Source: Methylocystis hirsuta
GTDB lineage: Bacteria; Pseudomonadota; Alphaproteobacteria; Rhizobiales; Beijerinckiaceae
Length of the DNA: 64,000 nt
Direction of reading: 5' to 3'
Assembly (NCBI RefSeq): GCF_003722355.1
Contig: NZ_QWDD01000001.1
Coordinates: 496,001 to 560,000 of the forward strand
The notes beneath the pieces are model-generated. The model was not told the DNA's origin. It worked only from the letters and a program-made list of their open reading frames with translations, and did no database searches. Below, piece by piece: positions 1-8,542 of the stretch. Position 1 is the first letter of the stretch. Each line of letters opens with the position of its first letter. The translations under genes and the position numbers were made by a program.

Positions 1-1
1 T

Positions 2-241
2 TGCGTGCTGGAGTGTGGCGGGAAGCAGATAAGTTTCACGTCGAGCTTGCCGGCGAACAAGGAGCCTGCGGTCTGGTGGCCGGACATGGGAACCGAGTGC
101 GCAACAACCCGTCTGGTCATAAAACTGCCGCCGGGTGTGGAAGAAGCGCAGATTCGATTTGCGCAAGACCATCACAATCATGAGCGAGGCGCCGCATTAT
201 CTGCCACGGCGCTGACCGCAGAATTGCAACAAGAGGGATAA
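2..241 (+). CDS. C-terminal end of an unidentified protein, cut by the window edge
   Basis: The frame is open from the first base of the window to a TAA at 239-241, giving 79 residues with no start in view. It ends only 4 bases before the next ATG, and the shared AGAGGGA ribosome site lies inside its last codons, so it is probably the upstream member of the glycan operon. The tail contains a His-rich stretch (DHHNHE) and a charged end (ELQQEG). I do not recognise the family. Position suggests a glycan-cluster protein, but that is inference only. Confidence 0.45.
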   Translation, partial: CVLECGGKQISFTSSLPANKEPAVWWPDMGTECATTRLVIKLPPGVEEAQIRFAQDHHNHERGAALSATALTAELQQEG

Positions 242-245
242 GCGG

Positions 246-1073
246 ATGCTACGTAAGCTACTCGCGGAAGCGGCTTATCGGTTGCCGAGAGTTCGGGGCA
301 AGGATCGGCTCTTTCGTGGCGCAATCAAGATGCTCGCTCGCGGCGACCATTTCGTCGTCACGCGCGGAGGCGTCAACTATGCGATCGAAGGGCAAGACTG
401 GATAGACTATTTGATCATCTCCAACGACGCGGGCTCTCCGCAGGTTGTCGATACTTTGGCGCAGGCGGCGGACGGCCGTTCCGGTTGTTTCTGGGACATT
501 GGCGCAAATATCGGCACGGTCGCCTTGCCTCTCTTGCAGCGTTGCCCGAATCTGACCGGCGTGCTGTTCGAACCGAGCCCGGCGGTGATGGGCCGTTTGA
601 TGCGGAATCACGCCCTCAATCCGGACATCGCCGCCCGCTGCACGGTGATCCCACTCGCTCTCTCCGACCGAACGCACTGGACCGAATTCTACGCCAGCTC
701 CGAGCCATCGAACTCTGGGCTCGGCGGCTTGAAACTGGCCGAGAACCGCCAAAGCATTGGCTTCAAGGTGCTGGCGCATCGCGCCGATGAACTTGGCGAT
801 CTGGTTCCACCCCCAGACCTTGCGAAGATCGACGTCGAGGGTTTCGAATTGGAGGTCTTGACGGGAATGGGCGAGCTTCTATCGCGTCACCCCACGATCG
901 TATATGAGCACAGCCCCTATCGCTTTACAGACAAGGGGCAGCCGCTCGACTCGATCAATGTTTTCCTAGAACAGCGCGGCTACCAAGTAAGCTCCGCGCG
1001 CCACAGTGAAATGAACGTCGAAGAATACGACGATTTTATCGCGGTAAGGGCGTCCAACGAGATGTCTTCATGA
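246..1073 (+). CDS. FkbM family SAM-dependent methyltransferase
   Basis: This 275-residue protein carries the FkbM signature. The SAM-binding loop DIGANIG is at residues 84-90, the acidic end of strand 2 (FEP) is near 108-110, and the motif KIDVEGFE is at 194-201, where FkbM proteins hold D-x-E-G. FkbM enzymes transfer a methyl group from S-adenosylmethionine to a hydroxyl, and in polysaccharide clusters usually to a sugar. The ATG at 246 has a clear AGAGGGA ribosome site 8-9 bases upstream. Its stop overlaps the next ATG by 4 bases, so the two genes are translationally coupled. The exact sugar substrate cannot be read from sequence. It is the first of five intact FkbM genes in this cluster. 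Confidence 0.88.
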   Translation: MLRKLLAEAAYRLPRVRGKDRLFRGAIKMLARGDHFVVTRGGVNYAIEGQDWIDYLIISNDAGSPQVVDTLAQAADGRSGCFWDIGANIGTVALPLLQRCPNLTGVLFEPSPAVMGRLMRNHALNPDIAARCTVIPLALSDRTHWTEFYASSEPSNSGLGGLKLAENRQSIGFKVLAHRADELGDLVPPPDLAKIDVEGFELEVLTGMGELLSRHPTIVYEHSPYRFTDKGQPLDSINVFLEQRGYQVSSARHSEMNVEEYDDFIAVRASNEMSS

Positions 1074-3199
1074 AACAGGTTGAACAGAATTATCGTTCAG
1101 GAGAACTGCGCGTCGCCGAGGTGCCTGCGCCGCGGGCGGGAACCGGCCAGATTTTGGTAGCGACCCGCGTGTCGCTGATCAGCTCCGGCACCGAGAAGCA
1201 GCTGATGGATCTTGCGAAAGCCTCGCTGGCTGGCAAGGCGATGGCGCGCCCTGATCTCGTGCGCCGAGTGGTGCGCAATGTCCAGCGCGACGGGCTGAGA
1301 CCGACGATAGAGAAGGTGTTCGCGAAGCTCGATACGCCAATTCCGCTCGGATACAGCCTCGCGGGCGAAGTCATTGAAGTCGGCCGCAACGTCACCGGTT
1401 TTTCTGTCGGCGATCGCGTCGCCTGCGCCGGGGCGGGATTCGCCAATCACGCCGAGATCAACGTCGTTCCCAAAAATCTTGCGGTGCGCATTCCCGAAGG
1501 CGTTGACGACGAGGATGCGAGTTTCTCGACCCTCGGGGCCATTGCGATGCAAGGCGTACGCCTCGCCGAGACCACACTCGGAGAACGCGTCGTCGTGATG
1601 GGCCTCGGCCTCATCGGCCTAATCTCCGTGCAGTTGCTCAAAGCCTGCGGATGCCGTGTCTTGGGTTTCGATCCAATGCCGGAGCGGGCCGCGCTTGCGC
1701 AAGAACTCGGCGCGGATGTTGCGGTGAGCTCCGCCCTGACGGAGAGCGTGGCGAACTTCACGCGCGGCTATGGCGCGGATGCTGTGTTGCTGACCGCCTC
1801 GACCAAATCCAATGAGCCGATCAATGTCGCGGCGGAGATCAGCCGCTTGAAGGGGCGAGTTATCGTTGTCGGTCTCGTTGGCATGACTCTCGATCGCGAG
1901 CCCTTCTACAAGCGGGAGCTCGAACTGAAGCTCTCATTGTCCTACGGTCCCGGACGCCACGATCCAGCCTATGAGATTTCGGGGCACGACTATCCCCTGC
2001 CTTACGTTCGCTGGACCGAGCAACGCAATCTAGAGTCGTTCCTCGAACTGATCGGCGCGGGCAAGGTGACGCCTAAGCGGCTCCTGACGCATCGCTTCCC
2101 GATCGCCGACGCAGAATCCGCTTATAGAGTGATGGAGAAGGGCGAGCCGCATCTCGCCATGCTGCTGACGTACCCCGAGGCGACCTCAGAAGGCGTCACG
2201 CGGCTGATTCAGCGCGCGGCGCCAAAGAAGGCGAAGAAGGGCCAAAGTCACGTGTCCTTCATAGGACTGGGGAATTACGCCAAGAGCGTCCTACTTCCTG
2301 CCGTGCGCAAGGCGGGCGGGGTCACGCTGACCCATGTGGCCACATCGACCGGACTGAGCGCGGGGCATGCAGGCGAGAAGTTTGGATTTGCGTCTATCGC
2401 GACGGACGCCGACGCGATTATCACGTCCGAGGATACGGACACGGTTTTTATCGCGACGCGCCACGATTCCCACGCGAGACTCGCCGCCGACGCGTTGAAG
2501 TCTGGCAAGCATGTGTTCTGCGAAAAGCCAATGGCGATGAATGGCGACGAACTGGCCGAGGTCGCCGCCGCGGCGGCGGCGGCGGACACAATTTTCACCG
2601 TCGGCTTCAACCGGCGCTTCTCGCCGCTCCTGATGAAGGCGAAAGCGGCGCTCAGTCCGCGCGCCGGGCCGCTGGTGATGCTTTACCGAATCAATGCGGG
2701 CGCCATTCCCGGTGACAGCTGGATCCAGCGAGACGAGGGTGGCGGCCGAATCGTTGGTGAAATATGTCACTTCCTCGATACGCTGACTTATCTTTGCGGA
2801 GCGCTCCCCGAGGAAGTTTCAGCGGTCGCGGCCCGTGATCTCGCGGATGCGGTTTCGATATTGATCAAATTCGCGGACGGATCGACGGGAACGATCGTCT
2901 ATTCTTCCGTCGGCGATCCCAACGTGCCGAAGGAGTATCTCGAAATCTTCGCGTCTGGCCGCGTTATTTTGCTCGACGACTATCGTCGGTTGCACGTCAC
3001 CGCCAACGGGAAGTCGACCTCGACGAAGGGCGCGCAGGACAAGGGACAGCTGGCGCTCGTCGACGCTTTCCTTAAGGCGGCGCAGGGCGGCGAGGAAGCG
3101 CCAATCCCGCTTCGGGAGCTGGTTGCCGTGACCGAGACGACTTTCGCGATCGAGGAGGCAATCCGCACCGGATCAGTCGTTGTCATCGGGACTCAATGA
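1070..3199 (+). CDS. Two-domain oxidoreductase: MDR alcohol-dehydrogenase-like plus Gfo/Idh/MocA
   Basis: The 709-residue protein joins two oxidoreductases. Residues about 1-385 are a medium-chain (zinc-type) dehydrogenase with a Rossmann glycine motif GLGLIG near 177. Residues about 393-709 are a Gfo/Idh/MocA domain with its own Rossmann motif FIGLGNY near 396 and the signature EKP near 484. Such fusions recur in bacterial surface-polysaccharide clusters and are thought to act on nucleotide sugars or sugar chains, but the reaction is not settled. The ATG overlaps the preceding FkbM stop (ATGA). The end overlaps possible upstream starts of the next glycosyltransferase, so coupling is tight. 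The domain assignment is firm and the substrate unknown. Confidence 0.85.
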   Translation: MKQVEQNYRSGELRVAEVPAPRAGTGQILVATRVSLISSGTEKQLMDLAKASLAGKAMARPDLVRRVVRNVQRDGLRPTIEKVFAKLDTPIPLGYSLAGEVIEVGRNVTGFSVGDRVACAGAGFANHAEINVVPKNLAVRIPEGVDDEDASFSTLGAIAMQGVRLAETTLGERVVVMGLGLIGLISVQLLKACGCRVLGFDPMPERAALAQELGADVAVSSALTESVANFTRGYGADAVLLTASTKSNEPINVAAEISRLKGRVIVVGLVGMTLDREPFYKRELELKLSLSYGPGRHDPAYEISGHDYPLPYVRWTEQRNLESFLELIGAGKVTPKRLLTHRFPIADAESAYRVMEKGEPHLAMLLTYPEATSEGVTRLIQRAAPKKAKKGQSHVSFIGLGNYAKSVLLPAVRKAGGVTLTHVATSTGLSAGHAGEKFGFASIATDADAIITSEDTDTVFIATRHDSHARLAADALKSGKHVFCEKPMAMNGDELAEVAAAAAAADTIFTVGFNRRFSPLLMKAKAALSPRAGPLVMLYRINAGAIPGDSWIQRDEGGGRIVGEICHFLDTLTYLCGALPEEVSAVAARDLADAVSILIKFADGSTGTIVYSSVGDPNVPKEYLEIFASGRVILLDDYRRLHVTANGKSTSTKGAQDKGQLALVDAFLKAAQGGEEAPIPLRELVAVTETTFAIEEAIRTGSVVVIGTQ

Positions 3200-3206
3200 G
3201 GGGGTG

Positions 3207-4163
3207 ATGAAGCCAGTGGCTCCGATCGAAGCTGGACGTGACAAGGCGACGGACGATCGATTGTCGATCACCGCGATTGTCCTCGCATTCAACGAGGAGA
3301 TCCATATTCGCCGTTGCCTCGAGCGGATTCTTCCGCTCGTTCAGCGCGTCGTCGTCGTCGACAGCTTTTCCACTGACAAAACGGTCGAAATCGCGCAGGG
3401 CTTGGGCGCAGAGGTGGTTCAACATGCGTTCAAGCATCAAGCCGATCAGTTCCAGTGGGCGCTCGACACATTGGACATCCAGACTGACTGGGTGCTCAAG
3501 CTCGATTCAGACGAATATCTCGAGCCCGGCGCATTTGATTGGCTGAATGCGCGATTGAGCGATCTTCCTGACGAGGTCACCGGGCTGGAGCTGAAGCTCA
3601 AGGTGATTTTCCAGGGCCGGTTCATCCGTCACGGTCGTTACTATCAGACTGTTCTTCTACGCCTCTGGCGCCGGGGCGTGGGCGCAATGGAGCAGCGATG
3701 GATGGACGAGCATATCATCCTCTCGCACGGCCGGACGGAGCGCATCCTCGGCGGCGATCTGGTAGACCACAATCTCAATGATATGACGTTCTGGATCGAC
3801 AAGCACAATCGTTATGCAACGCGCGCGATGATCGACTTTATCAATCGCGAACGTCCTTTTTTCTCGGAGGACACGCGCATTCAGAACACCGCGTCGTCAG
3901 CGCGCAAGAAACGCTTTCTTAAAAATACCTTGTATGGCCGCGCGCCTCTATATGTCCGCGCCTTCCTCTTTTATCTGTATCGCTACATCTTCAGGCTCGG
4001 CTTCCTCGACGGTCGTGAAGGTCTGGTCTTTCACTTCATGCACGGCTGCTGGGTCTTCATGCTGATCGATGCGAAGATCGACGAGGCGCGCCGTTGCATC
4101 CGTGCGCATGGGATCGAAGCGTTCAAGCAGCATCTCGTCGACCGGCATCGAATACAACTTTGA
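3207..4163 (+). CDS. Family 2 glycosyltransferase (WaaE/KdtX-like)
   Basis: GT2 enzymes use a GT-A fold to move a sugar from a nucleotide donor to a glycan acceptor on the cytoplasmic face. The N-terminus shows the donor-binding pattern VLAFNEE followed by VVVDSFSTDKT, and an acidic metal-binding region LKLDSDEYLEPG sits near residue 97. The C-terminal third is rich in aromatic and basic residues, which fits peripheral membrane association. The start is uncertain. The longest frame opens at a TTG at 3180 inside the previous gene, but the ATG at 3207 lies just after a GAGGGG element and gives a standard N-terminus, so I chose it (318 residues). It sits between the two-domain oxidoreductase and a GT4 enzyme in the same operon. 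Confidence 0.87.
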   Translation: MKPVAPIEAGRDKATDDRLSITAIVLAFNEEIHIRRCLERILPLVQRVVVVDSFSTDKTVEIAQGLGAEVVQHAFKHQADQFQWALDTLDIQTDWVLKLDSDEYLEPGAFDWLNARLSDLPDEVTGLELKLKVIFQGRFIRHGRYYQTVLLRLWRRGVGAMEQRWMDEHIILSHGRTERILGGDLVDHNLNDMTFWIDKHNRYATRAMIDFINRERPFFSEDTRIQNTASSARKKRFLKNTLYGRAPLYVRAFLFYLYRYIFRLGFLDGREGLVFHFMHGCWVFMLIDAKIDEARRCIRAHGIEAFKQHLVDRHRIQL

Positions 4164-4177
4164 GGGGCTGAGCGGCG

Positions 4178-5362
4178 ATGCAATCCGCGAGCGCAGGCCA
4201 GAAACCCGTCGTCCTGACGTTGCTCGGCGCCTTCTGGCCGGGAAACGATGCGGCTGGTCCAAATCAGAGCTTCAAGGGCCTGGCGACAGCGTTGAAAGAG
4301 CAGTTCGACTTTCTCGTCGTCGCGCGCGACAGAGCCTTCGGCGCCAACAAGGCGGCCGCTTCGACCGGGCAGTGGGTCGATCGCGGCTTTGCGCGCTTTT
4401 GCTATTGCGACGTTTCCCCGCTCACGGGCGCGATCGCGCTCGGCGACATCATGCGTTCGACGCCCCATGACCTCGTCATGATGAACGGATTTTTCGACCG
4501 CGAGTTCACATTGCCCGCGCTCGCGATGCGTCGTTTTGGCCTGGCGCCGCGCAAGCCCACCATCCTCTCCGCGCGCGGCGAATTCGGCTCGGGAGCCCTC
4601 GGCCTGAAATCGCTGCGGAAGAACATGATGCTGACACTCGTGCGCCATACCGGACTCCATCGTGACGTCTGGCTGCATGCCACCGGGCCGGCGGAGGCTG
4701 CCGACATCGCGCGGGGCTATCCACACAGCAAGGGCGTGGTGGTCGCGCCGAACGTCCGGGCTCTCGGTCCGCTCCCGCCGCGGCCGGCGCACCCCGGTCA
4801 GGGAACCGGGCTGCGCCTTGCTTTTGCCGGACGAATCTCCCGCGTCAAGAATCTCGACTACGCCATCCGCACGCTGAACGACGTCAGGACGCCGGTCACA
4901 TACGACATTTTCGGACCTGTGCAGGACGCCGACTACTGGGCGGAATGCCAGAAGCTGATCGCCGCATTACCGGCGCATGTTTCGGTGAAGCTGAAGGGCG
5001 AAGCGCCCAATGAGGAGATGACGCGTATCCTCGCCGGATATGATCTCTTCTATCTCCCGACAAAGGGCGAGAATTTCGGACACGCAATCCTGGACGCGCT
5101 GGAGGCGGGCACGCCGGTCCTGATCTCCGACCAGACGCCGTTTCGCAAACTCGAGGCCGCGCAGGCCGGCTATGATCTGCCCCTCGCGGCACCGGCGCGC
5201 TTTTCCGCAGCAATTGACGCGTTTGGCGGCAAAGACTCAGAGACGCAAGACAACTGGCGCGGCGCCGCGCGGGCCGCGGCGGAGCGGACGGTGCAGGAGA
5301 GCGACGCGCGATCGCGGAATTTGGCCATGCTGAACGACGCCTTGCGGCAAATCGGAGACTAG
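4178..5362 (+). CDS. Family 4 (GT-B) glycosyltransferase
   Basis: This 394-residue protein has a two-lobe GT-B layout. The N-lobe carries the acceptor-side glycine loop (GNDAAGPNQS). The C-lobe opens with FAGRISRVKNLDY near residue 216 and carries the donor-binding motif ENFGHAILDALEAGTPV near 297-315, typical of GT4 retaining enzymes. It probably adds one hexose to the repeat unit of the surface glycan, with donor and linkage unknown. The ATG at 4178 follows a GAGGGG site overlapping the previous stop, and the downstream FkbM gene starts 2 bases after its stop. No anomalies were seen. Confidence 0.87.
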   Translation: MQSASAGQKPVVLTLLGAFWPGNDAAGPNQSFKGLATALKEQFDFLVVARDRAFGANKAAASTGQWVDRGFARFCYCDVSPLTGAIALGDIMRSTPHDLVMMNGFFDREFTLPALAMRRFGLAPRKPTILSARGEFGSGALGLKSLRKNMMLTLVRHTGLHRDVWLHATGPAEAADIARGYPHSKGVVVAPNVRALGPLPPRPAHPGQGTGLRLAFAGRISRVKNLDYAIRTLNDVRTPVTYDIFGPVQDADYWAECQKLIAALPAHVSVKLKGEAPNEEMTRILAGYDLFYLPTKGENFGHAILDALEAGTPVLISDQTPFRKLEAAQAGYDLPLAAPARFSAAIDAFGGKDSETQDNWRGAARAAAERTVQESDARSRNLAMLNDALRQIGD

Positions 5363-5364
5363 CA

Positions 5365-6150
5365 ATGGAAATGATACGTCGAACCGTGCGGAAATTCATC
5401 CCATACAACTCCGGGATTTATCGCTACGCCTCCAGAGCCTATAATTTCGGATTCGTCGCCCTCAAGCAGGGCCCGCGCATGGCGGCGACGCTGGACCGGT
5501 TGAACTATACGTCAGGCGGCGAACCGGAACTGCTGAACTTCAGGGGCGTCCTTCATCCGATTCTCGCGCGCCCCGGCACGCCGGACAGCATCGCCTTGAT
5601 TACTACTCTCGTCCGGGAAGATCACGGCTATATCGAGCCGGAGGTCGCGCCGCTCACATTTTTGGACGCAGGCGCCTACATTGGCGACTCGGCCATTTAC
5701 TTCCTGGCGAAATATCCCAAAGTTTCCGTTCTAGCGCTCGAGCCCGACCCGACGAACTATGAAGTGATATCGCAGAACCTGAAGCCCTACGGCGAGCGGG
5801 TCAACTTGCTTCCGAAGGCGTTGAGCAACCGAACCGGCATTGTCCGGTTCGGCGGCGAATACGACGGGGCCGCGATCTCCGACGAAGGCGTCGAGGTGGA
5901 AGCAACGACGATTCCCGAACTGATGCGCGCCGCTGACTGGGAGCGCATCAACCTGCTCAAGATGGACATTGAGGGAGCAGAAAGATTCGTGCTCGACGAG
6001 AGCGCCGACGAGTGGCTCCCGCTCGTGGATTTTTTGATCCTGGAGATACACGGCCCGGAAATCGAGCGCGCGGTGCGTCCCACGCTCAAGCGAAATGGCT
6101 TCGAGATGGAGCTGTTTCGAACGTCGTGGTATTGCAGGAGGCCCAAATGA
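5365..6150 (+). CDS. FkbM family SAM-dependent methyltransferase
   Basis: The 261-residue protein has the SAM loop FLDAGAYIGDS near residue 98, the acidic LEPDP after strand 2, and the FkbM motif KMDIEGAE near 198. The first 95 residues form the extended N-terminal region common in the longer FkbM members. It is expected to O-methylate a sugar of the surface glycan. It follows a GT4 gene by 2 bases, and its TGA overlaps the ATG of the next glycosyltransferase, so sugar transfer and methylation genes alternate here. It is the second of five intact FkbM paralogues. They differ enough in sequence that recent tandem duplication is unlikely. Confidence 0.86.
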   Translation: MEMIRRTVRKFIPYNSGIYRYASRAYNFGFVALKQGPRMAATLDRLNYTSGGEPELLNFRGVLHPILARPGTPDSIALITTLVREDHGYIEPEVAPLTFLDAGAYIGDSAIYFLAKYPKVSVLALEPDPTNYEVISQNLKPYGERVNLLPKALSNRTGIVRFGGEYDGAAISDEGVEVEATTIPELMRAADWERINLLKMDIEGAERFVLDESADEWLPLVDFLILEIHGPEIERAVRPTLKRNGFEMELFRTSWYCRRPK

Positions 6151-7391
6151 CGAGGCCGCCGCCTTATCGCGTCGCCATTATAGCGTCACACCCGATCCAG
6201 CACTTCGTCCCGTTCTATCGCGCCGTGGCGAACGAACCGGGAGTTGATCTGCACGTCTTCTACATGTCGGACTTCAGCGTGCGGGGATATTTCGATCCGC
6301 TTATGAAGACCCGCATTTCGTGGGAAATGGATCTGCTGTCTGGTTACCAACAGACGTTTCTCCCCGAAGCGAAGAACATCCATAATTCCAAGCCGTCCAA
6401 ACTCAACAATCCAAGCGTCGGCAAGGAGCTCGCCTCATTCCAACCAGATGCGGTCATTGCTTATGGCTACAACAACCCGACGCAATGGCGCGCGCTTTAC
6501 TGGTGCTGGCGAAACAGCGTGCCGCTCTTGATGATCAGCGATAGCGAACTGATCCATTGGCGTAGCTCGTTGCGCAAGGCGGCAAAGGCGAGGCTGCTAC
6601 CGCTTCTGTACAGGCTTTATTCCGCCTTTCTCTCGACAGGCGACAACAACGAAGCCTATCTTTCCGCTTATGGCGTGCCAGCCGAGAAGATGTTCCGATG
6701 CCCGTTCACGATCGATGAAGGCGTCTATATCGGAGCGCGAAAGAACCGGGATGCGCTCCGTCGGGCTTTTCGTGCAAGGCACGCCATTGACCCGAACGAC
6801 TTCGTCATGCTCACGGTTGGAAAGCTCACTCCCGGGAAGAGGCCTATGGACGCCTTGCAGGCGACGAAGCTTCTTACGGAAGGCGCGAAGAGCGATGCGC
6901 GCAGGATTATCCTGGTCATCGCGGGAGACGGCGCTCTTCGGGACGCCGCCCAAGAATACATCGACTCTAACAACCTTCCCGTCCGGATGCTCGGCTTTGT
7001 CAATGTCGACCAGCTTCCAGCGGTCTACTGCGGATCGGACGTCTTGCTTCACCTTTCCGAAGTGGACGCGCATCCGCTGGCCCTGAGTGAGGCCGCCTGC
7101 ATCGGTTTGCCGCTCATCGTAAGCAATAAGGTAGGCGCGATCGGAACAGCAGATATCGCGCGTCCCGGTGAAAACGCGCTCGTCATCCCTTGCGGGGACG
7201 TTCACGCCATCGCAACCGCTGCCAGGAGACTCCACGAGGACGTCCGCTTGCTAAGCGTCATGTCGGAATCGTCGATCCAGATCTACTCGGGCCTGGACAT
7301 GCGTAAGAGCGTCGAGGGGGTTGTCCAAGCTCTCGATTACTGTATCGGCGGCGCTGTTGTATCAGCCCCGCAACAAGCTTCACTGCCATGA
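6147..7391 (+). CDS. Family 4 glycosyltransferase
   Basis: The start is set at the ATG overlapping the FkbM stop (ATGA), with CAGGAG 6 bases upstream. Longer readings would extend 45 codons into the FkbM gene and look artefactual. The 414-residue product begins with a Rossmann-like strand and SHPIQHF, as in GT4 proteins that scan the acceptor. The C-lobe has LTVGKLTPGKRP near residue 221 and the donor-site pattern EVDAHPLALSEAACIGLP near 305. It probably acts in assembly of the cluster's repeat unit, with donor unknown. The next gene overlaps its stop by 4 bases. Confidence 0.87.
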   Translation: MTRPPPYRVAIIASHPIQHFVPFYRAVANEPGVDLHVFYMSDFSVRGYFDPLMKTRISWEMDLLSGYQQTFLPEAKNIHNSKPSKLNNPSVGKELASFQPDAVIAYGYNNPTQWRALYWCWRNSVPLLMISDSELIHWRSSLRKAAKARLLPLLYRLYSAFLSTGDNNEAYLSAYGVPAEKMFRCPFTIDEGVYIGARKNRDALRRAFRARHAIDPNDFVMLTVGKLTPGKRPMDALQATKLLTEGAKSDARRIILVIAGDGALRDAAQEYIDSNNLPVRMLGFVNVDQLPAVYCGSDVLLHLSEVDAHPLALSEAACIGLPLIVSNKVGAIGTADIARPGENALVIPCGDVHAIATAARRLHEDVRLLSVMSESSIQIYSGLDMRKSVEGVVQALDYCIGGAVVSAPQQASLP

Positions 7392-8542
7392 GCCTTGCCT
7401 TGGAAAAATCATCTGGGAATTGCGGCGAAGCCACCTCTCTGCGCATTCTTTTTGCGGGTGAGCTTTGGAATGGCAGCGACTCGTATGCGTATGTGCGGGC
7501 GTTGCGTCGGGCCGGACATTCCGTGACCGCCATCGAGTCGGCGAACTTCATGCCGACTGGCTGGAGATCCAAATGGCTGCGCGGTCTGCGCCGCTTCCTG
7601 GAGCCTTGGCTCATCGCTGAATACGAGCGCGAGCTGATCGACATGGCCCGCCATCTGTCGCCGCAATTGTTCATCGGCTTCAAGGCCAATTACGTCACGC
7701 CCGCCGCGATGCACGCGATCAAAGAGACGGGCGCGGTCGCGATCAATGTCTACCCGGATGTGAGCTTCATGGCGCATGGTCCGCGGTTGCCGAAGACCTT
7801 GCCCTTATACGACTGGGTGTTCACGACGAAGACTTTCGGACTGAAGGATTTAGAGTCGACGCTCGGCGTCCGCAGCGCCTCATTTTTTCCACCGGCGTAT
7901 GATCCAGAGGTTCACACGATTGTCGCGCTCGACTCCGCTGACCAGGCGCTCTATCAGGCCGACGTCTCCTTTGTAGGCACCTGGCAGCTGAAGAACGAAC
8001 AATTGCTGAGCGCCCTCCAAACAGCCGCTCCGAACGCTACGATTAAAATCTGGGGGGGAGACTGGCACAAAGCGACAGCTCCAAATCTACGCAGTGCGAT
8101 CCAGCACAAGACCGTTCTTGGGCTCGAATACTCGAAGTGCGTACGCGCATCCCGGATAAACCTGTCGCCGATGCGCGACCGACAAGTTGGCGCCTCCAGC
8201 GGGGACCTCATCACACATCGCACTTTTGCCATGCCTGCTTGCGGCGGATTCATGTTGCATGAACGGACGCCTGAGATCACAGACTACTTCATTGAGGGGA
8301 AGGAGTGCGCGCTGTATTCGGACACGGATGATTTCATTGCAAAAGCACGCTACTACTTGGAGCATGAATATGAGCGGGCGCGGGTCGCCGAAGCAGGCCG
8401 GGCTCGGGCGCTTCGCTCAGGATACTCCGTCGACGCACGCGTTCAGGAGGTGCTCTCGCGGTTTGAAATCATCGCGGCCCAGAAGCGTCGCTCCTCAGGA
8501 GTTTCCGAATCTGACGACCCTTTCAACCGGGGAACAGGATGA
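7388..8542 (+). CDS. CgeB-like (spore maturation protein type) glycosyltransferase
   Basis: This 384-residue GT-B-like protein matches the CgeB/Glyco_trans_1_2 group. It has an N-terminal ILFAGELWNGSDSYAYVRAL segment, a middle segment ending in INVYPDVSF, and a C-terminal portion with RINLSP, then HRTFAMPACGGFMLHERT and a regularly spaced helix-rich end. In this group the stretch around the conserved R-x-F-x-x-P-A-C-G-G contacts the nucleotide sugar. Such enzymes glycosylate surface polymers and proteins. It is coupled by 4-base overlaps on both sides, to a GT4 gene upstream and the polymerase-like membrane protein downstream. Confidence 0.82.
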   Translation: MSLALEKSSGNCGEATSLRILFAGELWNGSDSYAYVRALRRAGHSVTAIESANFMPTGWRSKWLRGLRRFLEPWLIAEYERELIDMARHLSPQLFIGFKANYVTPAAMHAIKETGAVAINVYPDVSFMAHGPRLPKTLPLYDWVFTTKTFGLKDLESTLGVRSASFFPPAYDPEVHTIVALDSADQALYQADVSFVGTWQLKNEQLLSALQTAAPNATIKIWGGDWHKATAPNLRSAIQHKTVLGLEYSKCVRASRINLSPMRDRQVGASSGDLITHRTFAMPACGGFMLHERTPEITDYFIEGKECALYSDTDDFIAKARYYLEHEYERARVAEAGRARALRSGYSVDARVQEVLSRFEIIAAQKRRSSGVSESDDPFNRGTG

